A stretch of 64,000 bases of DNA from Desulfatibacillum alkenivorans DSM 16219 (GTDB lineage: Bacteria > Desulfobacterota > Desulfobacteria > Desulfobacterales > Desulfatibacillaceae): the NCBI RefSeq assembly GCF_900142135.1, contig NZ_FQZU01000001.1, positions 440,905-504,904 on the forward strand, in the 5' to 3' direction. A program made the translations under genes and the position numbers. Under the pieces are notes generated by a model. That model was not told the origin of the DNA, ran no database searches, and saw only the letters and a list, made by a program, of their open reading frames with translations. Below, piece after piece: positions 8,301 through 16,706 of the stretch. Each line of letters opens with the position of its first letter. Within the stretch, counting starts at the first letter, position 1.

Positions 8301-11300
8301 ATGGATAAGAGACTATTCCGGCTTCTGGCGGTTTTGTTGGCGCTGGCCCTATGTTTTTCCGTCGGGTGCAGCGACGACGATTCATTGACCCCGGAGCAGA
8401 AAGAATGGCTGTTAAAGGGAAATGCCGTGGACGGCCCCATTGAGGGCGCCAAGATAACCATCACCGATTCCAGAGGCAATGAATGGACAGCCTCCTCCCT
8501 GACGGACGCCGCAGGCGCCTACCGCATAACCCTGCCGGAGGACATCAAGGGGCCTTTGCGCATCCGCCTCTACGACGGCGGGTGCGACAATTCGACGAAC
8601 CCTTGCACCCTCTTTGAGGGGGAGTATTACGCCCTGGTCAGCCAGTTCAGGGGTGAAGCCGCCTCCGGCCATCCCACGCCCCTCACCACGCTTATTTATT
8701 TTGTCGCCCTTGCAAGGGCAGGCGGCGATCCCCTGGCCGTCACAAACACCGATGTGAACGCCGCGACCAGTATTGTGGAAAGCCTGTTCGGCCTGGGCCT
8801 GGAATTTGAATCCATTGCCACGCCCCCCACGGTGCAGACAAATCAGAAGATTGATCAGGACATTCTCGATGAGATGACGGCCCATCGTACGGCTATTGAC
8901 TTCCTGCTTTATGTGGTTGAAAACGCGGCCGCCGGTACGGACGCGGACATTGACGAAGTTTTGCTTACTTTCGCCCTGGATATCATGGACGGAACCGTGG
9001 ACGGCGCCGCCGACGGCTTGGACCAGGACCTTCTGAGCGCCCTGAATTTCGACGATTCCTATATGGGCATGCTGAGCGAGTTCGGACAGCGCTTTGTGAG
9101 CCGCCTGAACGCATTGGACGACCCCGCCGCCCTGGAAGCGGCTCTGCAGGCCGCCGCCGCCAAACTCGCCAATGAGGATGCGGACGGCGCCATCGGAGAA
9201 GGCATGGGCGCCGCCGCCGTGGCCAACCTGGGCGCGGAAGCCGATACCTCCGGCGCCAAAGCCCGCTTGGCGACCTCTTCTCCAGTAGCCGTGCAACTGG
9301 CGGTTTTGGGAACTTACGATCCCGATCCGAATGCGGATATCTCGGAAGCCTATGCTGAAATCGTTGCTTACGATCCCGCGACCCAGCAGGTTTACGTCAC
9401 CAACGCCGGCGAAATGCCGGACCGCAAAGACGATTACGTGAAGGTGGATATTATTGACGTGTCTGATCCCACGGCCCCGGCTTACGTTGACAGCATCGAC
9501 GTTTCCGGCATGGGCGCCGGGGTCAACTCCTGCGCGGTGAAAAACGGCGTGGTGGCCATCGCCATCGAGTCCGACCCCAAGCAGAATCCCGGCGTGGTCG
9601 CCTTTTACCAGACCGACGGAACTTACATCAATCATGTGACGGTGGGCGCCTTGCCCGACATGGTCACGTTTACCCCGGACGGCGCCAAGGTCCTGGTCGC
9701 CAACGAAGGCGAGCCTAACGGCGACTACACCACGGACCCTGAAGGCTCCGTCTCAATCATCGACATTTCCGGCGGGGCCGCCTCCGCCAGCGTATCCACT
9801 GCCGGATTCGCCGGCTTCAACGGCGACAAGGAAGCCCTCATAGCTTCCGGCGTTCGCATCTTCGGCCCCAACGCCGCCGTGGCTCAGGACCTGGAGCCCG
9901 AGTACATCGCCGTCAACGCCGATTCCACCACGGCTTACGTCACTTTGCAGGAAAACAACGCCATTGCGGAAATCGACCTGGCTACCGCAACGGTCACCGG
10001 TATTTTTCCCCTGGGATACAAGGATCACAGCCTGGAAGGAAACGGCCTGGACGCCAGCAACAAGGACGACGCCATCAATATTGCAACCTGGCCTGTCCTG
10101 GGCATGTACATGCCCGACTCCATCGCTGCGTATAATCTGGGCGGAGAAATCTTTCTGGTTACGGCCAACGAAGGCGACGCCAGGGAATACGACGCCTTTG
10201 AGGAAGAAGAATCCATCGAGGATCTGGATCTGGATGAAACCGCCTTCCCCAACGCATCCACCTTGCAGGAAAAGGAAAACCTGGGCAAACTCAGCGTCAC
10301 CAATACCATGGGCGACGCGGACAACGACGGCGACTACGATGAACTCTATTCTTTCGGCGCCCGTTCCTTTTCCGTATGGAAAGTCGGCGCCAGCGGCCTG
10401 GAGCTGGTTTTCGACTCGGGCGATAAGATGGAGCAGGTCGTAGCAGCCATGTTCCCGGAAGCCTTCAACACCACGGACGACGAAATCAAGTTCGACAACC
10501 GCTCCGACAACAAGGGCCCCGAACCGGAAGCCCTCGCCATCGGCGAGATCGACGGCCGCGTTTACGCCTTTGTGGGTCTGGAACGCATGGGCGGCATCAT
10601 GACCTTTGACATCACCATTCCCGAAAATCCGGTTTACTGCCACTACATCAACAACCGGAACATGACCTGGGACGAGGACGACGAAACCACGGGCCCGGCC
10701 CTGGACATGGCGCCCGAAGGCCTGATTTTCATCCCGGCTTCCGACAGCCCCAACGGCAAGCCCATGCTGGCCTGCGCCAACGAGATGTCCGGAACCACCA
10801 CCCTGTATTCCGTGGACAGCGCCTCCCGTAAAGCGGAATTCGCGGTTTTTACCGACCCCCATTATTACGACTCTTCCCTGGGAACCGAAGGCGCCGCCTT
10901 TGAAGCCTATCTGCTTCAGGACCGCAAGCTCATCGCGGAGAGCGAGGCAATCATGGATTCCACCGTCCGGATGATCCGTGCGGAAAACCCTGACTTTGTG
11001 CTGGTGTGCGGCGACTTGACCAAAGACGGCGCCTTGGCCAGCCATCAGGAATTCGCCGAGGGCATCGCCAAGATCGAGGCCGCCGGCGCCCAGGTGTACG
11101 TGGTTCCCGGCAATCACGACGTGAACAATCCCCAGGCGTACGGCTACGAGGGCGACAACGAAGTGGCCGTGGACAACATCAGCGCCGAAGACTTTGCAAC
11201 CATTTACGCAGACTTTGGGTACAGCGAAGCCATCGCACGCGACCCCAACTCCCTGTCTTATGTGGTTCAGCCCAATGACTGGCTGCGCATCATTGGCATG

Positions 11301-12071
11301 GACTCCTGCAAGTACAGCGCCGAAGACAATGCCGAACACGCGGAAACCAGCGGCGCTTTTTCCGCTGAAACCCTGGCCTGGATTAAAGCCCAAACCGGGG
11401 AAGCCATGGACGCGGGCTTCACGGTCATCGGCTTCCAGCATCACAACCTGGTGGAGCACTACACCGGCCAATCCGTGGACGCCATCGGCGCGGACTACGT
11501 GATCGACGACTACGAAAACGTCGCTGAGACCCTGGCCGACGCCGGCATGCACGTCGTCTTTACCGGCCACTACCACGCCAACGACATCACCAAGTTCGCC
11601 ACGGAAGCCAGCTTTGTGTATGACGTGGAAACCGGCTCCACGGTGACAAGCCCCTGCCCCTGGCGCACGGTCTCCCTGGACGGCTCCGAACAGACCATGG
11701 AAATCGCCACCCATCTCATTGAGTGGATCGACTACGACCTGGACGGCGAATACTTTCAGGATTACGCAGCCGAATACCTGGAAGACGGCCTGGAAGTGGT
11801 GGCGACCGTCCTGCTGCAGTCCCTGTTCGGCGTGGATGCTGCCACGGCCCAGGCTTTGGCCCCGGACGTAGCCGCCGCCTACGCCGCGCACTACGCCGGC
11901 GACGAAACCCCCACGGCGGAAGTCCTGGCGAAAATCAACGCCTACCTGGCCGATGAAAACACCGCGACCCTGGGCCAGATGATGGGAACTCTGTGGACGG
12001 ACCTCAATCCCTCCGACGGCGCAGTTTTTATTGACCTGGTAACGGGAGAGAGCGTGGACCTTTCCAAATAG
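8301..12071 (+). CDS. very large lipoprotein: surface propeller domain plus calcineurin-like metallophosphoesterase
   Basis: A 1256-residue exported protein. A signal peptide ends in the lipobox SVGC with Cys23. Residues 30-110 look like a transthyretin/carboxypeptidase-regulatory-like fold (GAKITITDSRG). Residues 330-840 resemble the choice-of-anchor-I or alkaline-phosphatase-like beta-propeller family (VLVANEGEPNGDYTTDPEGS, EYIAVNADSTTAYVTLQENN). Residues 845-1130 carry a complete metallophosphoesterase motif set: FTDPH, CGDLTKDG, PGNHD, GFQHHN, GHYHAND. The tail is about 100 residues with an Ala-rich helix. ATG 8301 is chosen because GAGGAG lies 7 nt upstream; GTG at 8295 is too close. It probably acts at the outer membrane or cell surface on phosphoesters; substrate unknown. 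A strong terminator follows, so it is likely monocistronic. Confidence 0.85.
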   Translation: MDKRLFRLLAVLLALALCFSVGCSDDDSLTPEQKEWLLKGNAVDGPIEGAKITITDSRGNEWTASSLTDAAGAYRITLPEDIKGPLRIRLYDGGCDNSTNPCTLFEGEYYALVSQFRGEAASGHPTPLTTLIYFVALARAGGDPLAVTNTDVNAATSIVESLFGLGLEFESIATPPTVQTNQKIDQDILDEMTAHRTAIDFLLYVVENAAAGTDADIDEVLLTFALDIMDGTVDGAADGLDQDLLSALNFDDSYMGMLSEFGQRFVSRLNALDDPAALEAALQAAAAKLANEDADGAIGEGMGAAAVANLGAEADTSGAKARLATSSPVAVQLAVLGTYDPDPNADISEAYAEIVAYDPATQQVYVTNAGEMPDRKDDYVKVDIIDVSDPTAPAYVDSIDVSGMGAGVNSCAVKNGVVAIAIESDPKQNPGVVAFYQTDGTYINHVTVGALPDMVTFTPDGAKVLVANEGEPNGDYTTDPEGSVSIIDISGGAASASVSTAGFAGFNGDKEALIASGVRIFGPNAAVAQDLEPEYIAVNADSTTAYVTLQENNAIAEIDLATATVTGIFPLGYKDHSLEGNGLDASNKDDAINIATWPVLGMYMPDSIAAYNLGGEIFLVTANEGDAREYDAFEEEESIEDLDLDETAFPNASTLQEKENLGKLSVTNTMGDADNDGDYDELYSFGARSFSVWKVGASGLELVFDSGDKMEQVVAAMFPEAFNTTDDEIKFDNRSDNKGPEPEALAIGEIDGRVYAFVGLERMGGIMTFDITIPENPVYCHYINNRNMTWDEDDETTGPALDMAPEGLIFIPASDSPNGKPMLACANEMSGTTTLYSVDSASRKAEFAVFTDPHYYDSSLGTEGAAFEAYLLQDRKLIAESEAIMDSTVRMIRAENPDFVLVCGDLTKDGALASHQEFAEGIAKIEAAGAQVYVVPGNHDVNNPQAYGYEGDNEVAVDNISAEDFATIYADFGYSEAIARDPNSLSYVVQPNDWLRIIGMDSCKYSAEDNAEHAETSGAFSAETLAWIKAQTGEAMDAGFTVIGFQHHNLVEHYTGQSVDAIGADYVIDDYENVAETLADAGMHVVFTGHYHANDITKFATEASFVYDVETGSTVTSPCPWRTVSLDGSEQTMEIATHLIEWIDYDLDGEYFQDYAAEYLEDGLEVVATVLLQSLFGVDAATAQALAPDVAAAYAAHYAGDETPTAEVLAKINAYLADENTATLGQMMGTLWTDLNPSDGAVFIDLVTGESVDLSK

Positions 12072-12131
12072 GATTTTTGGGCAACAAAAAGCTCTCCCGC
12101 TTGAAGCTCCGGGAGTGCGAAGAATAACCTG

Positions 12132-12175
12132 AGCCCGCCAGGACCGGAACAACCGGTTTTGGCGGGCTTTTTTTT
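12132..12175 (+). terminator. strong rho-independent terminator after the large lipoprotein gene
   Basis: AGCCCGCCA and ACCGG pair with CCGGT and TGGCGGGCT around an AACAA loop, followed by T8. Confidence 0.9.
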
Positions 12176-12183
12176 ATCATAAA

Positions 12184-12240
12184 TAAAGGTTAACATCCTT
12201 GGTTTCAGGCGGATGGATTTATCCTTTGATCTGTGATACT
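12184..12240 (+). repeat. solo IS200-like left-end remnant
   Basis: The stretch resembles the 5' end of the IS200 element at 63.65 kb. AAAGGTTAA is followed by AGGCGGATGGATTTATCC and TTGATC; the IS copy reads AGGCGGATAGATTTATCC. The first hairpin arm has decayed. No transposase frame follows. Confidence 0.5.
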
Positions 12241-12336
12241 CCTATGCCTGCAGTGCGGCTTTTTACGGCCCTTTGCAACCCTCAAAACATCTTGCCGCTC
12301 GTCCGGAGTTAATGCGTCCATTGCATCCGAGGTTTT

Positions 12337-14382
12337 ATGGAGTATCGTAGAGAAATTGATGGAATGAGGGCCGTCGCCGTCATACCGGTTATCCTGTTTC
12401 ATGCAGGGCTCAATCTGTTTCAAGGCGGATACGTCGGCGTTGATATCTTTTTCGTCATCAGCGGATATCTGATCACTACGATAATTCTTAACGACCTGAC
12501 CAAGGACAATTTTTCCATCGTCGCCTTTTATGATCGAAGAGCGCGCCGGATTTTGCCCGCCTTGTTTTTTATAACCGCGGCTTGCTTCCCCTTTGCCTGG
12601 ATGTGGCTGTCTCCGCATTATTTGCAGGAGTTCTCCCAAAGCGTGATGGCCGTCGCCTCATTTTGCTCCAATTTCCTGTTTTACTCCCAAAGCGGATATT
12701 TCGACACAGCCGCGGAATTAAAGCCCCTGCTCCATACCTGGAGCCTGGCGGTGGAGGAGCAGTTTTACCTCTTTTTTCCGGTCTTCCTATTTTTATTATG
12801 GAAGTTTGCCAGGAAGATTCTATTCGGAGCCTTGCTTGCCGCCGGCCTAGGCAGCTTGCTTTTGGCCCAGTGGATGGCGCATCATAATCCGTCCGCCGCT
12901 TTTTACTTGCTGCCCACCCGCGGCTGGGAGCTGGCCATCGGCGCATTGCTGGCCTATTATTTTGTGTTTAAAAAGGATCAAAAATCCTTTGCAGAGTCCG
13001 CAAAGAAATTAGGCGGGCCGTTGGCGTTCGTGGGCTTGATTTTAATCGTATACGCGGTTTTCGCCTATGACAAAACAACGCCTTTTCCCGGGCTATACGC
13101 CCTGGCGCCCACAGTGGGCGCGGCCCTGGTCATCGCTTTTGCAACCCCGGGCAATGCGGTGGGGCGACTTTTGGGCGCCAAACCTCTGGTTGGGCTTGGT
13201 TTAATCAGCTACAGCGCCTATTTATGGCATTATCCGCTTTTTGTTTTCGCCCGTCACAGACTATTGACCGAGCCCAGCCGGAATGTATTCCTGGGTTTGG
13301 CTGCTGCGTCCCTGGTTCTTGCTTATTTAAGCTGGAGATTTATAGAGACTCCATTCAGGAACAAAGCAAAGGTCCAAAGAAAAACGATCTTCACTTTCGC
13401 CGGCATAGGATCCGTTTTTTTAATCACTGCCGGATTTTTGGGGTATTTTGGCTACGGCTGGCCCACAAGAATGCCTGATGGGCTCATAAGCGCTTTATCC
13501 AGTGCGGTGAATAAAGGCCCCCTGGTTGATAAATGGCATATCATGGGGCCGGGGCAGCCCGATGACGTCCGGCACTCGTTTAAAAATGTCGTCCCCGGCA
13601 AAAATGACGATAATATCATGTATCTGATTGGGGATTCCCACGCGGGGGCCATTGCGGAAGGCCTGATGCAGACCCTGGAAAACTCCGATTACGGCTTCAT
13701 GTACATCTCGTATACGGCGTGCCCTCCCATTGAAAACGTCTACAGGCCGGATAAGGGAGACGACCACAGGTGTTATGAGCACAACCAGGATTTGTACAAT
13801 TACATCCTTGAAAACGATCAAATCAAATACGTGGTGTTGGCCGCCCGGTGGACCCTATACCTTGAAAAGGAAAGGTTTAATAATGGAGAGGGCGGCGTGG
13901 AATACGGAGAGCCGGGCGGCTTGGACGTTATATCGGACACTCGGAAAATTGTCAGCCGGGAGGAAGACCGAAAAAGCAATCTTGAAGCAGCCTACCGGGA
14001 ATCGATACAGAAGCTCTTGGACGCTGGCAAAAAGGTGGTGATCGTCTATCCCATTCCGGAGGTCGGGTGGAACGCGCCGGCGTATATCAACAAATGGGCG
14101 TTTATCCACGGCGCGGAAGCGTCCGGCCTGGATAATAGCGTGGGCTCCACCGACTACCAGGCCTTTCTTGAACGCAATAAAGGGGCCTGTGAAATGCTTG
14201 ATTCCTTGGGTCAACATCCCAATTTGCACCGAGTGTATCCCGAGCACATCTTTTGCGACACGTTCGTTAAAGGACGATGCGCCGTCCAAAGCAACGGCCA
14301 TATTTTTTATCGGGACGACAACCATTTATCCCTTTTTGGAGCAAGGCTTGTGGCCCGGGAAATCCTGAAGGTTCTCCGGTAG
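12337..14382 (+). CDS. OafA/YrhL-type membrane acyltransferase with C-terminal SGNH domain
   Basis: A 681-residue protein. Residues 1-350 form an acyltransferase-3 membrane domain with about ten helices. It opens EIDGMRAVAVIPVILFHAG with the catalytic His in FHAG, then GGYVGVDIFFVISGYLIT and the loop RRARRILPA. Residues 420-681 form a periplasmic SGNH hydrolase-like domain with block I GDSHAG (about 432) and the distal catalytic pair in DDNHLS (about 660). Fused enzymes of this type O-acetylate LPS, capsule or exopolysaccharide. The start has GAGG 6 nt upstream. Given the sugar-nucleotide cluster elsewhere in the window, a surface glycan is the probable target, but there is no direct link. 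Confidence 0.9.
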   Translation: MEYRREIDGMRAVAVIPVILFHAGLNLFQGGYVGVDIFFVISGYLITTIILNDLTKDNFSIVAFYDRRARRILPALFFITAACFPFAWMWLSPHYLQEFSQSVMAVASFCSNFLFYSQSGYFDTAAELKPLLHTWSLAVEEQFYLFFPVFLFLLWKFARKILFGALLAAGLGSLLLAQWMAHHNPSAAFYLLPTRGWELAIGALLAYYFVFKKDQKSFAESAKKLGGPLAFVGLILIVYAVFAYDKTTPFPGLYALAPTVGAALVIAFATPGNAVGRLLGAKPLVGLGLISYSAYLWHYPLFVFARHRLLTEPSRNVFLGLAAASLVLAYLSWRFIETPFRNKAKVQRKTIFTFAGIGSVFLITAGFLGYFGYGWPTRMPDGLISALSSAVNKGPLVDKWHIMGPGQPDDVRHSFKNVVPGKNDDNIMYLIGDSHAGAIAEGLMQTLENSDYGFMYISYTACPPIENVYRPDKGDDHRCYEHNQDLYNYILENDQIKYVVLAARWTLYLEKERFNNGEGGVEYGEPGGLDVISDTRKIVSREEDRKSNLEAAYRESIQKLLDAGKKVVIVYPIPEVGWNAPAYINKWAFIHGAEASGLDNSVGSTDYQAFLERNKGACEMLDSLGQHPNLHRVYPEHIFCDTFVKGRCAVQSNGHIFYRDDNHLSLFGARLVAREILKVLR

Positions 14383-14477
14383 CTTCATGTGGTCAAAAAC
14401 AGTGGACGGGCGGGACCCTCGGACCGGTCCTGAAAGCCCGGGCGCCGTTGGCAGGCATGGAAACCCTTCGCCCCACA

Positions 14478-14562
14478 AATCAAACATTCAACCCATGGCG
14501 TATCAAAAGGCAGTGCGGCATCAGGGCTTGCCCTGCGTATTTTTGGGCGGCCCATACGGGTC
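14478..14562 (+). repeat. direct repeat D, copy 1 (contains CAGGGC-TT-GCCCTG hairpin)
   Basis: The stretch shares ATTCAACCCATG, AAGGCA and TCAGGGCTTGCCCTGC followed by TATTTTT with a second copy at 14863-14942. The hairpin with its T-run could also end the acyltransferase transcript. Confidence 0.6.
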
Positions 14563-14603
14563 AGTAGGAAATCCGGGAGTAGGGCGCGAATTCATCCAGG
14601 CAG

Positions 14604-14815
14604 GGTGGCCCAGGCATGCAATGCCTGGGGCCGGAGGCCAAAAGGCGCGACCCACGAAGAATTTTCAAATTGAGGATGGCCGGCGGGCGCATGGCGCTGG
14701 TTGAGTCCCTGTTTTTGTTTGGTTTTGGGTGGATCGTCCGTTCGCTTGAGATGCAAGGATTCTATGGCCGCAAAAGGTCGTACCTACTGTGCTGTCGCAC
14801 CCGGTCAGGATACTG
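14604..14815 (+). repeat. dispersed hairpin-headed repeat, copy A
   Basis: It starts with the hairpin GGCCCAGGCATGCAATGCCTGGGGCC region (14608-14633). It continues AAAAGGCGCG, AATTGAGGATGGCCGGCGGG, TTTTTGTTTGGTTTTGG and AAAGGTC..CCTACTG. The same order of blocks occurs at 41463-41680, and the central block at 63498-63635. No protein is encoded. Confidence 0.7.
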
Positions 14816-14862
14816 CTCTGACCGGGCCGCCCCACAAAAAGAACTGGGAAACCCTGCCCCTA

Positions 14863-14942
14863 CAAACCAAATTCAACCCATGCTGTTTCACAAGGCAATG
14901 TAGCCTCAGGGCTTGCCCTGCTTATTTTTTGGAGCCCCGCTA
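14863..14942 (+). repeat. direct repeat D, copy 2
   Basis: Second copy of the element at 14478-14562, with the same CAGGGC-TT-GCCCTG hairpin (14907-14920) followed by TTATTTTTT. Confidence 0.6.
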
Positions 14943-14979
14943 AATGCCGGGAGACCACCCGTGCAACAAACTGTCAGGC

Positions 14980-15010
14980 AAAAAAAGGGCCGCGGAATAG
15001 TCCACGGCCC
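14980..15010 (-). terminator. rho-independent terminator after enoyl-CoA hydratase gene
   Basis: On the minus strand, GGGCCGTGG, ACTATT, CCGCGGCCC form a 9-bp stem (one G-U pair), followed by T7. It ends the DUF3617/enoyl-CoA hydratase unit. Confidence 0.85.
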
Positions 15011-15039
15011 CTTGTAAATCATGCAGAAAGCTGGAAAGG

Positions 15040-15861
15040 CTATTTCCCCGTATATTTGGGTTTGCGCTTTTCGGCGAAGGCGCCCACGGCTTCGTACAGA
15101 TCGTCCGACGGGATGATGTCCGTGCTGATGAGGCCCACGTATTTCAGGCCGTCCTCCACGGTCTTTCCAATGCCGTAGTTCAATACGTTCTTGCAGGCCA
15201 TGACCGCCAGGGGCGCGTTGTCGGCCATTTCCACGGCCAGCTTTTCGGCCGCTTCCATAAGCGCCGCTTGATCTTCGTACACGTCGTTGATCAGCAGGAT
15301 ATCCTTGGCGCGCTGGGCGTCGATGAGCCGGGCGGTATAGGCAAGCTCCCTGGCGTGGCCCTGGCCCACGATGTGGGGGATGCGCTGGAGCACGCCCACG
15401 TCCGCCACGATGGCCACGGCGGCTTCCTTCAGGGAGAATTTGGCGTCCTGGGAGCAGATGCGGACGTCGCAGGCCGTGATCATGTCCAGGCCGGCGCCGA
15501 TGCAGTTTCCGTGCACAGCCGCGATGACCGGTTTGCGGCATTTTTCAATGCAGGTGATGCTTTCCTGGAGCTTGTAGATTTTATGCACCAGGCTCCATTT
15601 GGTTCCGCCTTTCTGATTGGGATCCAAGAGTTCCGGAAGCTCGTTGGTCATGGCCATGAGGTCAATGCCTGCGCAAAAGCAGTCGCCCTTGCCGGCCACG
15701 ATGATCACCCGGATTTCCGGATCCTGGTCCAGGTCTTCGAAAATAATGGGCGCCTCGCTCCACGCAGGCGGATTCATGGCGTTTTTCTTTTCGGGCCTGT
15801 TCAGGTACACCCAGGCGATGGGCGGCTTTTTTTCCACAACGTAAAACTGCAGATCATCCAT
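15040..15861 (-). CDS. enoyl-CoA hydratase/isomerase family, dienoyl-CoA isomerase-like
   Basis: A 273-residue crotonase-fold enzyme. The oxyanion-hole segments are GKGDCFCAGIDL and VHGNCIGAGLDM. The active-site region FSLKEAAVAIVADVGVLQRI places a Glu and an Asp exactly as in delta3,5-delta2,4-dienoyl-CoA isomerase (ECH1, where the family reads KEVDVGLAADVGTLQRLP). It should therefore shift double bonds of unsaturated acyl-CoAs in fatty-acid beta-oxidation. The start at 15861 has AGGAGA upstream. It is 8 bp after the DUF3617 gene, so the two are co-transcribed. A plain hydratase role cannot be excluded. Confidence 0.88.
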   Translation of the reverse strand: MDDLQFYVVEKKPPIAWVYLNRPEKKNAMNPPAWSEAPIIFEDLDQDPEIRVIIVAGKGDCFCAGIDLMAMTNELPELLDPNQKGGTKWSLVHKIYKLQESITCIEKCRKPVIAAVHGNCIGAGLDMITACDVRICSQDAKFSLKEAAVAIVADVGVLQRIPHIVGQGHARELAYTARLIDAQRAKDILLINDVYEDQAALMEAAEKLAVEMADNAPLAVMACKNVLNYGIGKTVEDGLKYVGLISTDIIPSDDLYEAVGAFAEKRKPKYTGK

Positions 15862-15869
15862 GATGTCTC

Positions 15870-16544
15870 CTATTCCGGGCAGGGACCCAGGTATTGGCCC
15901 TTCATGCTATTATTCATCGTCATCATGCCCCCCTCTTTGGGCTTTACGGTAATCACCACGGTTCCTTCAAACGTTTTGCCGTGGTAAGTGATTTCGCCCC
16001 GCGAGTATGTGGCGGATTCCTGGTCAATGCATTCCATGGTCCAGTATACGGTGTCGCCTTTGGCCTTCAAACCGGTGATTTTGCATTCGCCGTCGTCCGG
16101 TTTTTCCTGGGGTACGATGTTCTCCCGGGTCAGGCAGGTGGTGTAATTCTGGGGCGGCATGGTAAAGCCGTTGGCCTGCATGATCATGGTGGTCTTCCAG
16201 TTTCCCTCTTTCATGTTGATGGAGTTCCGGTCGATTTCCTCGATCACGCCTTGCGCCGGAGAGGGTTCAATCGCTGCGGTCCGGCCCTGGGGTTGATAGC
16301 TCTGGGCGGCCTGCTGCTGGTATGCGGCCGGCAGTTCCTCAGCCTCATCCTCCTCTTCCTGCGCTTCTTCCATAGCCTCTTTGCCGGCGTTTTTTCCGCC
16401 CTCATAGGCTCCGTCAACAGCCTCTTCAATGCCCCGCTCCCCGGCTTTTTGCAGGGCGCCCTTCAGTTTGTCGTCAAACCAACCGGCCTGGGCGATGCCG
16501 GCCAAAAATACAAGGGTGAATAAAATGGCAAAAATTCGTTTCAT
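15870..16544 (-). CDS. exported DUF3617-like protein
   Basis: A 224-residue protein with a signal peptide (MKRIFAILFTLVFLAGIAQA). Then comes a charged, Glu-rich helix (residues 20-75, EEAQEEEDEAEE), a Gln/Pro linker, and a C-terminal DUF3617-type domain. That domain holds EGNWKTTMIMQANGFTMPPQ, a Cys in YTTCLT and a C-x-I-T segment. DUF3617 proteins are periplasmic and of unknown function; two or three conserved Cys probably form a disulfide. The start has AGGAC 9 nt upstream. It shares a transcript with the downstream crotonase-family gene, an odd pairing of an exported and a cytoplasmic protein. Confidence 0.75.
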   Translation of the reverse strand: MKRIFAILFTLVFLAGIAQAGWFDDKLKGALQKAGERGIEEAVDGAYEGGKNAGKEAMEEAQEEEDEAEELPAAYQQQAAQSYQPQGRTAAIEPSPAQGVIEEIDRNSINMKEGNWKTTMIMQANGFTMPPQNYTTCLTRENIVPQEKPDDGECKITGLKAKGDTVYWTMECIDQESATYSRGEITYHGKTFEGTVVITVKPKEGGMMTMNNSMKGQYLGPCPE

Positions 16545-16706
16545 TAAAAAATGTCCTTTCTAAAAAAAAACCTTTCCCCCAATTGAAAAAAACGGAGTTG
16601 GGATCGCCCGCCGCTCCACACTCATCAAGTCGCAGGAAACCCAATCTCCATTGCTTCATATAAAACATCCCCTCAGGAGAACAGGCGCTCCCCTTTATAT
16701 CAGCGC

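Noticed and set aside
9753..12152. A 799-codon open frame on the minus strand opposite the large lipoprotein gene
   Set aside because: It is a shadow of the plus-strand gene caused by G+C-rich third positions. It has no ribosome binding site or family motif, while the plus strand has a signal peptide and catalytic motifs.
12205..12639. A 144-codon minus-strand frame opposite the acyltransferase start
   Set aside because: It crosses an IS200-like remnant and the antisense of an acyltransferase gene, with no family resemblance.
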